Below, in pieces: positions 1 through 11,822 of a DNA stretch of 64,000 nt. Both the position numbers and the translations under genes were made by a program. The notes beneath the pieces were generated by a model. That model was not told the DNA's origin. It worked only from the letters and a program-made list of their open reading frames with translations, and did no database searches. Location of the stretch: NCBI GenBank assembly GCA_037043235.1, contig JAWRVZ010000235.1, forward strand, positions 211,001 through 275,000, given 5' to 3'. The DNA is from Rhodeus uyekii. Its lineage: Eukaryota > Chordata > Actinopteri > Cypriniformes > Acheilognathidae. Numbering within the stretch: the first letter of the stretch is position 1; each line of letters begins with the position of its first letter.

Positions 1-919
1 TAACTTTTCTATTTGAATAAATTTAAACATGTATTTTATTCCTGCGATCAAAGCTGTATTTTAAGCATCATTGAAAATTAATTATTAGAAATGCATCAAA
101 TCATCATATCAGAATGGTTAGTGAAGACTGGAGGAATGCTGCTGAAAATACAGACTTGAATAAATTAAATTATTAAATGTATTTAAATAGAACACAGATA
201 TTTTTTAAACTAATAATATTTTACTGTTTTTACTGTCATTTGGATGAAATAAATACAGCCTGCAACCATTATTAATCATAATTATTCAAAAATGTTGATA
301 GTTTTTATTTATTTTAAGTTTTCTATTTGAATATATTTAAAAATGTATTTTATTCCTGCGATCAAAGCTGTATTTTAAGCATCATTGATAATTAATTATA
401 AGAAATGCATTAAATCATATCAGAATGATTTGTGAAGGATCATGTGACACTGAAGACTTGAGGAATGATGCTGAAAATACAGCTTTAAACACAGTAATAA
501 ATAAATTTTAACATTTTACAATACATAATAATAGTAATGATGGTGAAAATACGGCTTGGAATAAATTACATTCTTAAATATATTTATATAGAACACAGAT
601 ATTTTAAACTGCAATAATATTTCACAATATTACTGTTTTTTTCTGTCATTTGGATGAAATAAATACAACCTGCAACCATTATTAATCATAAAAAATCATA
701 ATTATTCAAAAATGTTAATAGTTTTTATTTATTTTAATACGTAATACAACTAAATGAGAGATGTTTCCTTGCCAACTACTTGTTAAAGGTTTACATTTTA
801 TTTCAGTTAACATTTGTTTTAACTCAAGTGACCGATGTTCGTATGTTTTTAGTGATCTCTAATAACACGGGGTCACGCAGACGTCTAAATCACCTAAACT
901 GTCCGTGTTTGTGTTTCAG
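1..919 (+). other. rad23a: rad23a last intron (3' part), mostly AT-rich repeat
   Basis: This is the intron upstream of the final rad23a exon. It ends in a usable acceptor (TGTGTTTCAG, AG at 918-919). About positions 1-750 are AT-rich and made of two direct, diverged copies of an interspersed element: the text around CCTGCGATCAAAGC occurs at 41 and again at 355, and TCATTTGGATGAAAT at 236 and 646. The second copy is therefore about 100 bp longer internally. The element belongs to the same family seen many times later in the window. Roughly 750-919 is unique intron sequence with no visible gene. Confidence 0.75.
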
Positions 920-1033
920 TTAAAAGCTCTGGGGTTTTCAGAAGCTCTGGCGGTCCAGGCGTACTTCGCCTGCGAGAAGAACGAGAACCTGGCCGCCAAC
1001 TTCCTCCTCAATCAGAATTTCGAGGACGAATGA
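920..1033 (+). CDS. rad23a: RAD23-family protein, last coding exon (UBA2 domain)
   Basis: Thirty-seven codons plus a TGA stop at 1031-1033. The reading begins in phase 0 directly after the acceptor. The peptide starts LKALGF, continues with QAYFACEKNENLAANFLL and ends in NFEDE. This is the C-terminal ubiquitin-associated domain (UBA2) of RAD23/HHR23, the shuttle factor that binds ubiquitin chains, delivers substrates to the proteasome and stabilises XPC in nucleotide-excision repair. In this family UBA2 is the extreme C terminus and protects the protein itself from degradation, so this is the true end of the gene. The rest (UBL, UBA1, XPC-binding domain) lies left of the window. Assignment to the A rather than the B paralogue rests on the acidic ending and on the adjacent nfix gene, since RAD23A and NFIX are close neighbours on human chromosome 19p13. 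RAD23 family is near certain; the paralogue is likely. Confidence 0.93.
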   Translation, partial: LKALGFSEALAVQAYFACEKNENLAANFLLNQNFEDE

Positions 1034-2425
1034 GTCGCGGAGAGCCCATGTGCCCCTTCCCCCCCCCCCACCCCCGCCACCACACAAGCACTGCATCTAC
1101 TCTGGACATTATTTCTTTGAGTTTACGAGTCAAGGGGAGACTGGCAGACTGGTTGGGGCTGGGGAGGATGCAATCACACGGTGAACAAACTCCAGTGGAA
1201 TCGACGGCATTTGGGTTGAATGCACTCTAGCATGTTGAAGGGGTGTGTGTGTGCGTGTTCCCTTAGGAAATATTTCACTAAATCCGCATCAATTGAAAGC
1301 AAACGCTCTCATGGTAGTATTATGGGCTCTGAGGAGGGTAGAGGTAGGCATACGCATCTGCTTGCTTGTTTTTAGTTGGGAAAAGGACTAATATGTGTCT
1401 AATGGAGGTTTTTATATTCTTCTCTAAAACCCAGAGCTATTTCTGTATTTCTCCCAGCACACACACACATAATCTGAGTGATGATCATTTGAATGTACAC
1501 TGATGGAGGATGTCATGAAATGTAAGACTGTCCTGATACAAAATGTGTTTGTCTTATTTAAAGTCAACATGAAATGGTAGATGCAAATGAATTTGTGAGT
1601 TAAACCGGATATCTAATTATACAAATTTTGAATGTGTCTCAGGTTAGTCGGGTGGGAAAATGAGTACCTCCTCGTCTGACGAGTTATTTTGATATAAGAA
1701 TAGCACAGACTACCATGCATTTACAAGTCTTACATAATCGTGCGCTTTTAAAAACGTAAAAAGTCAATTTCATGTTGACTTTAAAGCTTCTTATTTAAAC
1801 TCTGACTTCCATTATGTGGTCAGAACGGCAAAACAAAGGTCATGAGTACGAGTAAGATTTTTCCATAGATGTTAGATCTGCTTATATATTCTTGTATAAC
1901 ATGAGAGGACCAACAGCAACATAAAGCCACACTAAAGATGTATTTCACAAACAAAAAACAGAGACCTGTTCCAGCATGATGATACTTTGTACTGCCAGAT
2001 TCTTAAATCCTGAGAGATTTTCATGAAGCACATTTTCGTGAAGCTGACAATGGGTTCCTCTGTCGATGTGTTTGAAGTAAAGTCTTGTGACGTTCACCTT
2101 TTGCAGACGGAAAGCGCCTTCGGCAGTGATTCACCATTGTTTTCGCTCATAGCAAAGAAAAGCTCCTTTATAACGTAGTAGCCAAACTGCCAGACAATAC
2201 TTGTTTTTACTCATCAGCAAGCTTACATGATATCTGAATATTTGAGGAATGGTTTTAAAAATGGTCAAACGTTCTTTTCAAATCCGTTAACAAAGGAACG
2301 TGGTGGAAATGTGTGGAACAGTCTATGGATGCAGATTTCATGTGGGCCTGTTTATTAGTAATTAATAATTTGATTTACCATAGCTTTAATTCTCCTGGGA
2401 TCAATAAAATTTTATTGCAAAGAAT
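1034..2425 (+). other. rad23a: rad23a 3' untranslated region
   Basis: About 1.4 kb of non-repetitive sequence between the rad23a stop and the first clear polyadenylation signal. No convincing ORF is present; the 66-codon frame starting at 1030 only overlaps the true stop. I found no other AATAAA between the stop and 2403. The end at about 2425 is inferred from the signal position and the GU-rich sequence that follows, so it is approximate. Confidence 0.7.
2403..2408 (+). terminator. rad23a polyadenylation signal AATAAA
   Basis: Canonical AATAAA is followed about 20 nt later by a GT-rich tract (TTTTGTGGAGTGGTGGTG at about 2427-2444), the expected cleavage-stimulating downstream element. The signal sits in the palindrome AATAAAATTTTATT (2403-2416), so a second AATAAA is read on the - strand at 2411-2416. 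On that strand no obvious GT-rich element follows. Confidence 0.75.
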
Positions 2426-5263
2426 GGTTTTGTGGAGTGGTGGTGATTTCTCATCATAAAACAAACCCATACCAGGATCTTTACAGTCAAGAACATCATT
2501 TATTCAATCAGGTGCTGCTCTTTACAAATGTTTTAGTTTTTTATAATGGAAAAGAATCTGTAAATAACACATGCAGATTGCCAAGGGCTCTGGGGACGGA
2601 GAGCACTGGATCAGAGATGCTGGACCTGCAAACAAGCAAATCAAAAAGCGGAGACATAATCCAGTTAGATATGTAAATATGCATATGGCTACATGTGCAC
2701 GAGTGAGTCGGGGCAGATTCTCAATAAATAAATGCAACTAATCATCCATGTCAGTATAGGTAATACTGATTTTGGCGCTATAGCAATTAGACAATTAAAA
2801 CAATTAGGTAACGACCCTAATCACTTAAGCATGGTGTGCATGTAAAACAACTAGATGAATGTACATAAATTCATTGAAGCATTAATGGTAGATTAGTTTA
2901 ATTTAGATGGCACTCGTCCAAAGTCACACATACATCGCAGGGACACTAGAGGTTGCTCGACTGAATTAAGCTTGTTCACACCAAGCATTAGCATTCATGC
3001 TAACGCTAACGCACGAAAACATGGAAGGCTAATAAGGCTAAAATACATGAAACTAGTAATTACGTGTTAAGACGCTAGTTTAAAATTATTTAGACCTATC
3101 GGCCTTCCATACGATATGAATCTGTTTATTACGAGCGAGATGCAGTTTTGTCATTTGTTGCTTTAAATGTTCAAGCTTTTTAAAGCAGGATAGAATCTAA
3201 TTGGCTTTCAATGTTATCATTAATTAGCTTGAGGGGAAAAAACGATCTGAAAGTGAGTCAGTGATAACATTCATTATAGTGTGGACTCTACTGACGATTA
3301 TTAAAACTTTATAAATGTTATAGTTGTTATCCTTGGTATGGCCAGGCCTTTATGCATCGCTTATGCTATTTCCTCCAAAAAAACATTGTTCACTGCTGAA
3401 AAATCTACTGAAATGATTAATAGGCCCTATGTTGCTTGCAAAAATGCACAGGTGCTTTTGAACTTATAGCTGTAATTGAACATGCAACCTGTCTGTTACC
3501 AGCCCAAGCCATTGACAACGAAGTTGCCACCACATCTGGATCAATACTTCTAAATGCATGGCATGTTATTCTTAGTGCATCATGTCTCCTGATTAAATCT
3601 GTGCATAAGGTGCAAATCATCAGTCAAGTTCTTTAAGCAGCTAGTCTCAAACAACCTCCTAAAAGGTGCTTTAATTACAAACGCAACTTTTATGAATAAA
3701 AACTGAAATAAATATAAGACAAACAAGCATGACAGAGTTGTTATGCATGCCCTGGTCCAGTGCTCTCCACCTGCAGCCAAAAAAGATCTGATACTCAGGA
3801 CTGAACCGCTTCCCGAAACACACTGTAACTGCTGGTCTCAAATGTAGGAAGGGTCAGCGAGACAGTCCCGGGTGAGCTCCTACTCAGAGCCCGCTGCGTT
3901 TGACCGAAGGGAGAGATGTGTATGATATAAACATGTGAAGCATACAGACAGGGATATAACATTAGAGTTTACAACATCTTGCTCAAGAGAAAAAGAGGTC
4001 AACATTTTTCATCAAAGAAGGGAGAGGGAGGAAAGATAAGGATAGACATCTACATTGCCAAGAGCGAGAGACCAATAAAGACGGAGGTACAGAGAGAAAG
4101 GGACCCTTTTTTTTTGCTTTTTCACTTTTTTTCCATCATTGTACAATAAAAAGAACGAAATCACATCAATTTTCGTGTAGTACTATATACTGTGTATACG
4201 GCTTGAGAAAGATCAGAAGAAGGAAAGACGGGTGTTCATCATTTACAAGATGGTGTCTGTGAACAAAAGGCACTTTGAATGGGACAACCTTTAAATGCTC
4301 ACCTATACACTACAGCACGAACACTATGGGAGCTCATTTACATACAGGAAGTGTTTCTAGGACCATACGGGGCAGCTGTGGCGCACTGATTTCCCCCTAT
4401 CCACCCCCCCAATGCGTTACTGCCTCTCATCTCGAACCACGTGTGCTCTAAACTATGACTCACAAAACCCTACTCACGTTTACATCGACACAATCTCACC
4501 TAAATGAACTGGAGCGAATGTGAACTGATCTCTAGTGTATTCTGACGCTTAATAATGGCCGTTCCTCCAACCAAAACATGCTTTTCTGCATATTCATCTG
4601 GCATTCTGGTGCATTCAAGTCCTCCTGGGAAGTTCGTGTTTACAAGTTACAAAGTCATAATTATGATGAAACAAAGAAATACAAAGCTGTATTAAGTCAC
4701 ATGCATCGGAAATTTCCTACTTCCCACTTCTGAAGTCGTGATTACGAGTTGTCGGAAATACTATGAATCATGGAGGACGGCAGGTATATTCTTGGGAAAT
4801 CTTATTAAAGCCTAATTGTATTGTAAAAATGTTTAAAAAAAATTAATTGTAGTGTCTCGTCGCTAACTGTTCTGATTATTTTCGCTGTGTATAAAACATA
4901 CAATATGCTTCAAATGGTTATTTATATATGTAAATACGCTGTTGTGGAAAAAACGAATGAAGAATAGCAGTCACAATCATTCTTCTCTCCGCCATGTTTA
5001 AAGTTAGAAACTTGGGAATCAAAATCTCACTATTAAATATGACTTGAGATGGGCGTTCATGTACAAACTCCAACTAGGAAACTCATATTTACGATAAATC
5101 AGACAGCATTTAAAGTCAAAATGCAGGGTTTTTAGCCTTGTAACATCAATAACTAGCTATTTCCACAAAACGTCAAATAAAGAATTTGCCTCGAGTGTGT
5201 TTTTGTTTTTATTCAATTTCTGAAGGTGTCATTACTAATTGTGCAATACTATCATATTTTGTA

Positions 5264-5614
5264 CAGTGATCCTTCGTTTATTGCGGTTAATGTGGACCGG
5301 AACCCCCCGCGATAGGTGAAAATCAGCTCACGGGATACATCCACTCGTGCTCTCATTGGTCGATCTCACGCCGGGAACCAATCACGTGTCTTGTCTGAGC
5401 GCCGTGGGCGTGTACAAAGCCTCTGAGAGAGTTTCTCTCTTTGTCTGGCATCCAGGGAAACAATTTCTCTCGCACATCACGATAAAACAACGCAGCTTTC
5501 CGCAATACGGCTACCGATATGGCAGTATTTTTTATTTTTCGATGAATATTTTTGAAAAATCCGCGATGCACTGAGGCCGCGAAACTTGAACCGCGAAGTG
5601 GCGAGGGATTACTG
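5264..5614. mobile_element. Non-autonomous pogo/Tigger-like MITE
   Basis: The left end reads CAGTGATCCTTCG and the inverted right end reads CAGTAATCCCTCG. The ends continue with related GCGGTT text inside and are flanked on both sides by TA (5262-5263 and 5615-5616). The 351-bp length, the TA target duplication and CAGT-starting inverted repeats fit a pogo/Tigger-type (Tc1/mariner superfamily) deletion derivative. It has no transposase; the two roughly 70-codon frames inside are accidental. It lies in the presumed nfix 3' UTR. Confidence 0.75.
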
Positions 5615-8600
5615 TATATGCAACTTAGACAGCCGTTTTCACAGACACTGCATTGATTGTTTGCTCCATGTCACAGGTTTTCCATTTGTAATGACTCGTA
5701 GTGCCTTCAACTCATAAACACGATCTTTCCGACATGACTTGACTATTTATCTGGATATTTCAAGGGGTAAGAAGGGGCACTGCTTTCTTAAAGGTTGTAG
5801 TAAAATGCCTTTTGTCAGAACCAATATATACTGTATATATATAAAAAATCTGAACCCACCTTAGTGAATACAAAAGAGAAGAAGAGAGAAACAGAGGTTG
5901 GTAAAACTCGTCTTTCTGGCGTGGTAATATTCGCTTACGTGTAACAGAAGCACCAGTATTTTCTTTCTCTTTTTTTTGTTGTAATACATTTGCTTTTGTA
6001 AAATCGTTCCTTCAGCCCCACCCCTGAAATATTTTAAAAACAAAAGCTTACAAATCAAACATTAAAAAAAGATAAATGAAAAGTAAAAATGTAATTCCCC
6101 AACGCTTACAAAGACTGGGATTCTTTTTCTTTTTTTTGTGGCCCTCGTGTTTAGAGTCCATGAGCTTACAGACTTTTTTTTTTTTGTCTTTTTTCACTTG
6201 CTTCGCTTTCTTAAAAATCTGAAGACAAACACAGATATCTACCCAACACATTGCACACGGCTCAGTCCACATATAACTTTTTTTCCTCTCAATAATAACA
6301 CTTTTCGACAGAAATCTGAAAAACGTGTTTCTATTCTGTCTGTTTTGATCTGATCCGACACCTGCGCTTCTGAAGAGATGATCTGATATTTGTGGGTTTC
6401 GTATGTTTGGACATGTTTTCCGATAACCTCACTGACTCGGGTTAAAGGTCAGAAAATAACTAGACTGCCGTAGAGCTAATTTCACAGCGGAAGAACTATA
6501 CATATGTCCATATATATATTTATATATATATATACACACACAGTATGATATGTTCTGGATAACATATATCTATAAATACGATGTTTGCAGTTGCTCATAT
6601 GTTGTTTGCTAAGCCCATGATACATATTGTACATACTTTCTGTAGCTTATACATGAAGTGAAGACCCTGAATTGCATGTAAAGGGGACACCGAGGCACTT
6701 TGATGTGTTTCAAGTGGATGATGAAATCGTCAGCTCTCAGCCAATCAGAGTCCCTGACATGTGATTGACAGCCAGGCAGTCCAGTTATTTAGTGAGGTCA
6801 GTGGTTTCTAGTGTTTGCACTGAAAATGACATTTTCTGTTTTGATGTACATTTGCATACTGTAAAATCCTGTTTGATTGAGGGGTTTGAGTCTAAAGGCT
6901 TCCCTTTGTCCTTTAATGATGTGGGCATCATAGTGCAATGTTTGTGTATGTGTGCATGTATGTACCACTGTGCCGCTGATAGGTAAATGAAATGGCAGCC
7001 ATACATAGATTGTCTCGTGAATCAGGCTGAACCGAAACAAAAAACTGAGTTGTGATGGAAAAGTTATGAACGAACTAAGTGATAGAGAAGGTGATTGGTA
7101 GGAAGGGCAGAGCACTGTCGACGTAATAGCGACCCCAAACATCAGGTTAGAGAGAAACTAGAGATTGTCTGTTTGTTCTTAACCTGTTATTCAAAGAAAA
7201 AAACACTTTAGAAAGCACAAATCCACATGCAGTCTGATCTGCCGGAGCAGGAGCGGCTACGTTATGCAAACTAAAATCGCGTAAAACCAGAAAACAAACA
7301 CAAGTGAAAGGGCGAATGCCACAAAATCACACGTCCAAATCATATTTCACCACAGAATCTAAATAAATAGGTTGATAAAGAAAAAATTCCTAATGAAATT
7401 TAAGCCTATTTTGGGGTCACTGAGGGTCTTTTGTGTGTGTGTGTGTGCGTTGTAACAATTAAGCACATTTTCACGCATTAGTAAAGAAATTGTAATCACT
7501 ATTTAATAAAAAAAAAAAAAAAAAAATGTAACACGATAATGAGAATACAATTTTTTTGCATTATGGTAATGAGGATTTTGACAAATAAAAGGCCTTAATT
7601 ATCATGAAAATTTAAAAGTAAATAAAAATGTTTTTATTAATTAAATATAAAGAAAAAGAATATTTAATTCATAAAAAAAATATTTTATTGTGTAAATTAA
7701 ATTATATAATTTTATATATTTATTTTGGTTTGGGGGTGAAATATGAGTTGAAAAGCTTTTATAACATTCACCAAAAAATGTACTGCAAAACCAAACGCAA
7801 AGTAAAGCAGAAGAAGCCTCTGTGTTCAGGGATGACTGTAAGATATTGATGCACAAGCACTCAGATCAAAACTAGTGAAGAGGTCAGCGATGGATGCGCC
7901 TAAATCCTTTGGTTCGCTTCAATCGATCGGTTTTATGACTCAAATCACTGACCTTTTAATTCATAAACACTACAAAATGAAAAAAGATTTTTGAGTCACA
8001 AGCTTGACATTAAGGTCACTCGTGCTTGACCCTTCCCATTCCTGTCAGCAGCGGTCTGTATGATGCTGTGATGTGCGTCTCAGTGTAGTGCTGTGTGTGT
8101 TTGTGTGTTCTATTGCTCTGCTGGTACTCTGTGTGTGTTTTACCTTAGAAACATGTAGTCTAACTCCACATCCCAAATCTAAGGCAAAACCATCTGTCAT
8201 CCCTTATCCTTAATCATATATAGTGCATACGTTCAGGTGAATTGCACACGGTTAGTGTTATCTGTTGTTTCGCTCACAGTCTATTGCTTGTCAACGGGTA
8301 AACAGCGAGAGGATGTCGAGTTCGCACTGGACAGATCAGCAATCCAGAGCCAATCAGAAGACTCCCGCCGAGTCTCTCCAGCCAATCACACGCGTCCGTG
8401 ATTGACATCCACCAGGTGCCATTTCCATTTCAAATGTCCCTTTTTGATGAGTTCAACTTCCAAATAGAGTTCTGACAGGGAAGAGATGGATTTTCCTCAC
8501 CATGGCGTATGACTGGCGGATGCATGAACAAATGAAAAAAGGTAAACGGGATTGGTCAATGTGCCGGATGCCTCAGGAACACGACAAAGACGTAGAGAGC

Positions 8601-8695
8601 TGGTTCGTCACATTCCTTTGGATGGTTCTCCAGACTGGCAGGGTAATGCTGAAGTTTTCCAGATTTGCCAGCATTTTGGGAATTGTGTGTATATT

Positions 8696-8723
8696 TGTGT
8701 GTGTGTGTGTGTGTGTGTGTGTG
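8696..8723. repeat. (GT)n microsatellite
   Basis: Fourteen GT dinucleotides, read as a CA run in the nfix transcript about 100 nt after the stop codon. Confidence 0.95.
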
Positions 8724-8827
8724 AGTGAGACTTTACAGGGAGGCATGTGGGAGTTCCATACTTAGCTTCGTGACTCCATTTCCAGTTTTCATTGTGGTTT
8801 TTGTCTGTGTATTCATGAAAAGTCTTG

Positions 8828-8842
8828 TCAAAGGAACCATGA
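8828..8842 (-). CDS. nfix: nfix exon 11, coding part (last four residues and stop)
   Basis: On the - strand an acceptor with a pyrimidine-rich tract (TTTTCTTACTTACAG, AG at 8844-8843) is followed in phase 0 by TCA TGG TTC CTT TGA, giving S-W-F-L-stop. Exon 10 ends in phase 0 after ...IPQQTQ, and mammalian NFIX ends ...IPQQSQSWFL, so the junction reproduces the family C terminus exactly. The exon continues leftward as 3' UTR. It is the only in-phase match I found between the exon 10 donor and the end of rad23a. The coding part is only 15 nt, so it would be missed by length-based ORF searches. Confidence 0.93.
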   Translation of the reverse strand, partial: SWFL

Positions 8843-9057
8843 CTGTAAGTAAGAAAAGGAAATGAAGGTGAGTCACTATATTACACTACATTTAACAGAA
8901 AGAAACCAATTAAACCTTAGTTCTCACATTCCTGCCTAATATTGGAGATTTCAACCCAATTCATCTTAAAATAATAAATAAAACAAGAGAATAAAGTTGG
9001 CTTGAGAACATCAGACCAGAATCTTTAAATTACCATGTTGGTAGCATGATTTAATAA

Positions 9058-9283
9058 TGATATAGACCAACCACAACGCCAGCATGACATTTAGAACTGA
9101 AGATATCTTGCTTTGCATTTGGTTGCTAGGGTGCTCTGTTTGGTTGCTAGGGAGTTGCCAGTGATGTTACTCTTAAGGCTTGTCCGTATAAATGATATAA
9201 ACCAACCACAATGCCTCTACGACACTCAGATTATCTCACTTTGGATTTGGTTGCTAGGGTACTCTGCAATGGTTGCTAGGGTC
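9058..9283. repeat. Tandem duplication carrying GGTTGCTAGGG
   Basis: Two diverged copies with a 135-bp period: the text ATATARACCAACCACAAYGCC starts near 9060 and again near 9195. Each copy contains two GGTTGCTAGGG words. The same word family recurs at about 36680. This looks like a minisatellite-type repeat. GTTGCTAGG resembles one arm of an RFX X-box, but nothing here shows binding. Confidence 0.75.
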
Positions 9284-10388
9284 AAACGAGCCATCCCTCT
9301 TGTTTCTAAGATATTGTGTGTTATGTTCAATACAAAATTCCTATGCAATTTACCATAGTGGGAGTATGCATGATTTTAATGAAACAGGGAACAAGAAGTG
9401 CAAGCACTTCCTGTTTCCTGTCCTTTGCCATATTAGGTAGAATGGCAGCATCGTCGATTCTCATGAGCTTCAGTGTTTAGATTTGTCAAATTTACTCACT
9501 CGTGTCATACAAAACCTAAGACTTTCTTGCTTCCGTGGAACTTACAATTTAGCAGAACGTTATTTGCCGTTACAAATGTGAAACATCTGAACATACATAG
9601 ACAGGCAAGAGATTCAGAAGCTACAAATTATGACTTCAATACAATTAAAGCACTAAAGCTCAAATTTTTGGGGTTTTGAAAGAAATTAATACTATTTTTA
9701 AGCAAGGAAGCATTAAATTGATCAAAAGTAGCAAAGACATTTATAATGTTGCAAAAGATTTCAGTAACACTAAGGTACGTTACAATGCATTATAACCTAT
9801 GCATGTGTTGCATATAACCTATGCATATAACCTAAACAAATGCATTATAATATTTGCTTCCTTGTGACATCTCGGTTGCTTTTATTTAAACGCATTACAC
9901 TTTCTAAAGCTGTAACATAAGTGTTACAATGTATTATAACATGAACATTTCCAGGTTTCAGGCAGAAAGTCATGCGGTTTTGGAACGCATTTCACTGAGA
10001 ACCATTTCTTTAAAGTGTGACATTTCTATCAGTGTACTTAAGCCACACAATTCAGAGGAAATACTGTGCGAGTTCTCAGAATAACCACTAGAGTACAGTG
10101 GACACTGCTGAACACCCATACGACTACAGACCGGCTCAGAGAGCTCAATGTCGCTCAATGTTTGTGTCACTGCAAACAAATGGTTAAACAAAGATGGTAT
10201 CTGAAGAGAAAAACAAGACTTATTGCTGTTTTGAGTTACTAGAAGCTTAACTTCTGAAATCTGACCACTCCTGCGGGACCTATATTATCTTTTTTGTATC
10301 TTTCTCACTGTAATCCTCGCCAGCAAAGTCCATCCTTTTTCTTAAGTTCCCTCCTGTTGAAGTTCATGTTCAACTACCTATGACATCA

Positions 10389-10415
10389 TGTCTGGTTGCT
10401 GAGGGCAACCAGACA
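10389..10415. repeat. Perfect inverted repeat, 11-bp arms
   Basis: TGTCTGGTTGC (10389-10399) and its exact reverse complement GCAACCAGACA (10405-10415) are separated by TGAGG. It could form a hairpin in DNA or RNA. GGTTGC...GCAACC also resembles a spaced RFX X-box palindrome. Confidence 0.85.
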
Positions 10416-10434
10416 GTCGAGACGTGACACTCTC

Positions 10435-10459
10435 ACTCTCTCTCTCTCTCTCTCTCTCT
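10435..10459. repeat. (CT)n microsatellite
   Basis: An uninterrupted CT run of about 25 bp, read as GA in the nfix pre-mRNA. Confidence 0.9.
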
Positions 10460-10989
10460 TTAGTATGTCAAGACTTTCTCTCTTGCATTGATCTGCATGT
10501 TAAAAGTACTTTTAACACATGTGAACTAGATCAATGCTCAGTCCATCTCAGCACATTCAGTAAGTTAAAAATGGCGAGAGATAGTAAGAACGACAGTATG
10601 ACCCACACCGTGAGCTAAAGATGAGCTAAACTTTTTTTCTTAGTTGAAATGTTATAACCAGACGTTAACCAGGATTCATCAAGGACTTTTTCCCTGAAGA
10701 ACTCCATATGGTGGCACATATGTGGAACATTCTCTGCAATGAGCCACCAAAACAAGAAGAAAAGCGTAATGGGTCTTCTTCACGGTTTTGTGACAGGTGG
10801 CGTTTAACCAAGAGATGGAGACTGATCTCATATATAATAGAGATGCACATTAATCTGTGCTGTCCTTATATAATCCCAAAACTATAAGGACAAAGTATAC
10901 GTATACATTTCTATATACAGATGTGTATACATATACTTTGTTTTACAACTTAAAAAAAAAAGTTTGGAGACAGATTTTATCAAAAGTGA

Positions 10990-11320
10990 GATTAAACACA
11001 TATACAATGCTACTAAAGATTTTTTTTTAAAATAACTGCTGTTGTTTTGAACTTTCTATTCATCAAAGAATCTTGAAAAACAAAAATATCGTGCTGTCCA
11101 CCAAAATATGAAGCAGCGCAACTGTTTTTAACATTGATAATAATCATAAATGTTTCTTGATCATCAAATCATCATATCTGAATGATTAGTGAAGGATCAT
11201 GTGACACTGAAGACTGGAGGAATGATGCTGAAAATACAGCTTTAATCAAATCATAATAATTATACAATTATTACTACTGAATTAATAATTGATTAAATAA
11301 TAATATTTCACAGTTTACCT
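10990..11320. mobile_element. AT-rich interspersed element copy (cyprinid-type MITE)
   Basis: Shares with at least a dozen other places in the window the words CATCAAAGAATC, ATGATTAGTGAAGGATCATG, TGACACTGAAGACTGGAGG and GATGCTGAAAATACAGC in the same order. Better copies of this family end in text like AAACTTTTGAACGGTAGT (e.g. 23290-23312). No coding capacity, so a non-autonomous DNA element or derived repeat. The family name is not assigned. Confidence 0.75.
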
Positions 11321-11822
11321 CCTTTACAGGAGGAACGAGGAAGCAGCCGGATAAACTCAAACTCACTTTATTCAAAAACCAATGAAAAACCAATACACTT
11401 TAAATACCAAAACAAAAACAGCACACTTGTGCAAATCCAGGAAAACTAGGATAACATAGATTAACGAGGAGAGAGGAACAAGGAGACGGCATCCACACGC
11501 GAAGAATAACGACAAGCCAGAGTCACAAAGACAACGTCAACAACCGACAAAGACAAGGGAAACACAAGAGGGTTTTATACACAAGGGAATGACAAACACC
11601 TGGGTAGACTAACGATGTAAGTGATAACAAGACAGGTGCAGGGAGGGCACGAGAGGATACACAGAGGGGACCCGGAAGTGAAAGAACACATGACATGATT
11701 GACAGGACGTGACAAATACCAGACAGGAAGTGTACAATGACCTTACTGACAGGAAGTGAAAAAGAACACCCGACAGACAGGAAGTGACAAAGAAGACACA
11801 GACAGACAGCACCAAGCATGAC
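11321..11822. mobile_element. Unclassified insertion with repeated CAGGAAGTG words
   Basis: About 500 bp of different composition, wedged between two copies of the AT-rich element. It starts near the GAGGAACGAGGAAGCAG text and ends near ACCAAGCATGACATTG. Its right half repeats variants of (A)CAGGAAGTGACAAA and CCGGAAGTG five times, each matching the GGAA core of ETS sites. It has no terminal inverted repeats that I can see and no real ORF; the two minus-strand frames of about 70-98 codons are low-complexity. It could be a solo LTR or a SINE/LINE-derived piece. Confidence 0.5.

Larger units (their letters stand above)
2426..8827 (-). other. nfix: nfix 3' UTR and/or intergenic region
   Basis: Downstream side of the nfix stop and of the convergent rad23a gene. 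It is largely single-copy and contains no ORF that looks protein-coding. NFI genes usually have multi-kilobase 3' UTRs, so much of this is probably nfix 3' UTR, but the cleavage site cannot be fixed. Minus-strand AATAAA (plus TTTATT) occurs at several places, including 2499-2504 close to the rad23a end. Contents seen: a TA-flanked MITE at 5264-5614; a possibly repeat-derived stretch at about 4610-5110 with inverted similarity between its ends; poly-A/T runs (e.g. 7508-7527); a short TG run near 7433; and a 28-bp GT run at 8696-8723. I see no gadd45gip1 or dand5 coding exon here. Confidence 0.5.

Noticed and set aside
2461..2490. Minus-strand ATCCTGGTATGG as nfix C terminus (SWY...)
   Set aside because: Serine-tryptophan-tyrosine appears only out of phase with exon 10; the in-phase SWFL-stop at 8828-8842 has a good acceptor.
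5347..5574. Opposed 72-75 codon frames
   Set aside because: Internal to the TA-flanked MITE at 5264-5614.
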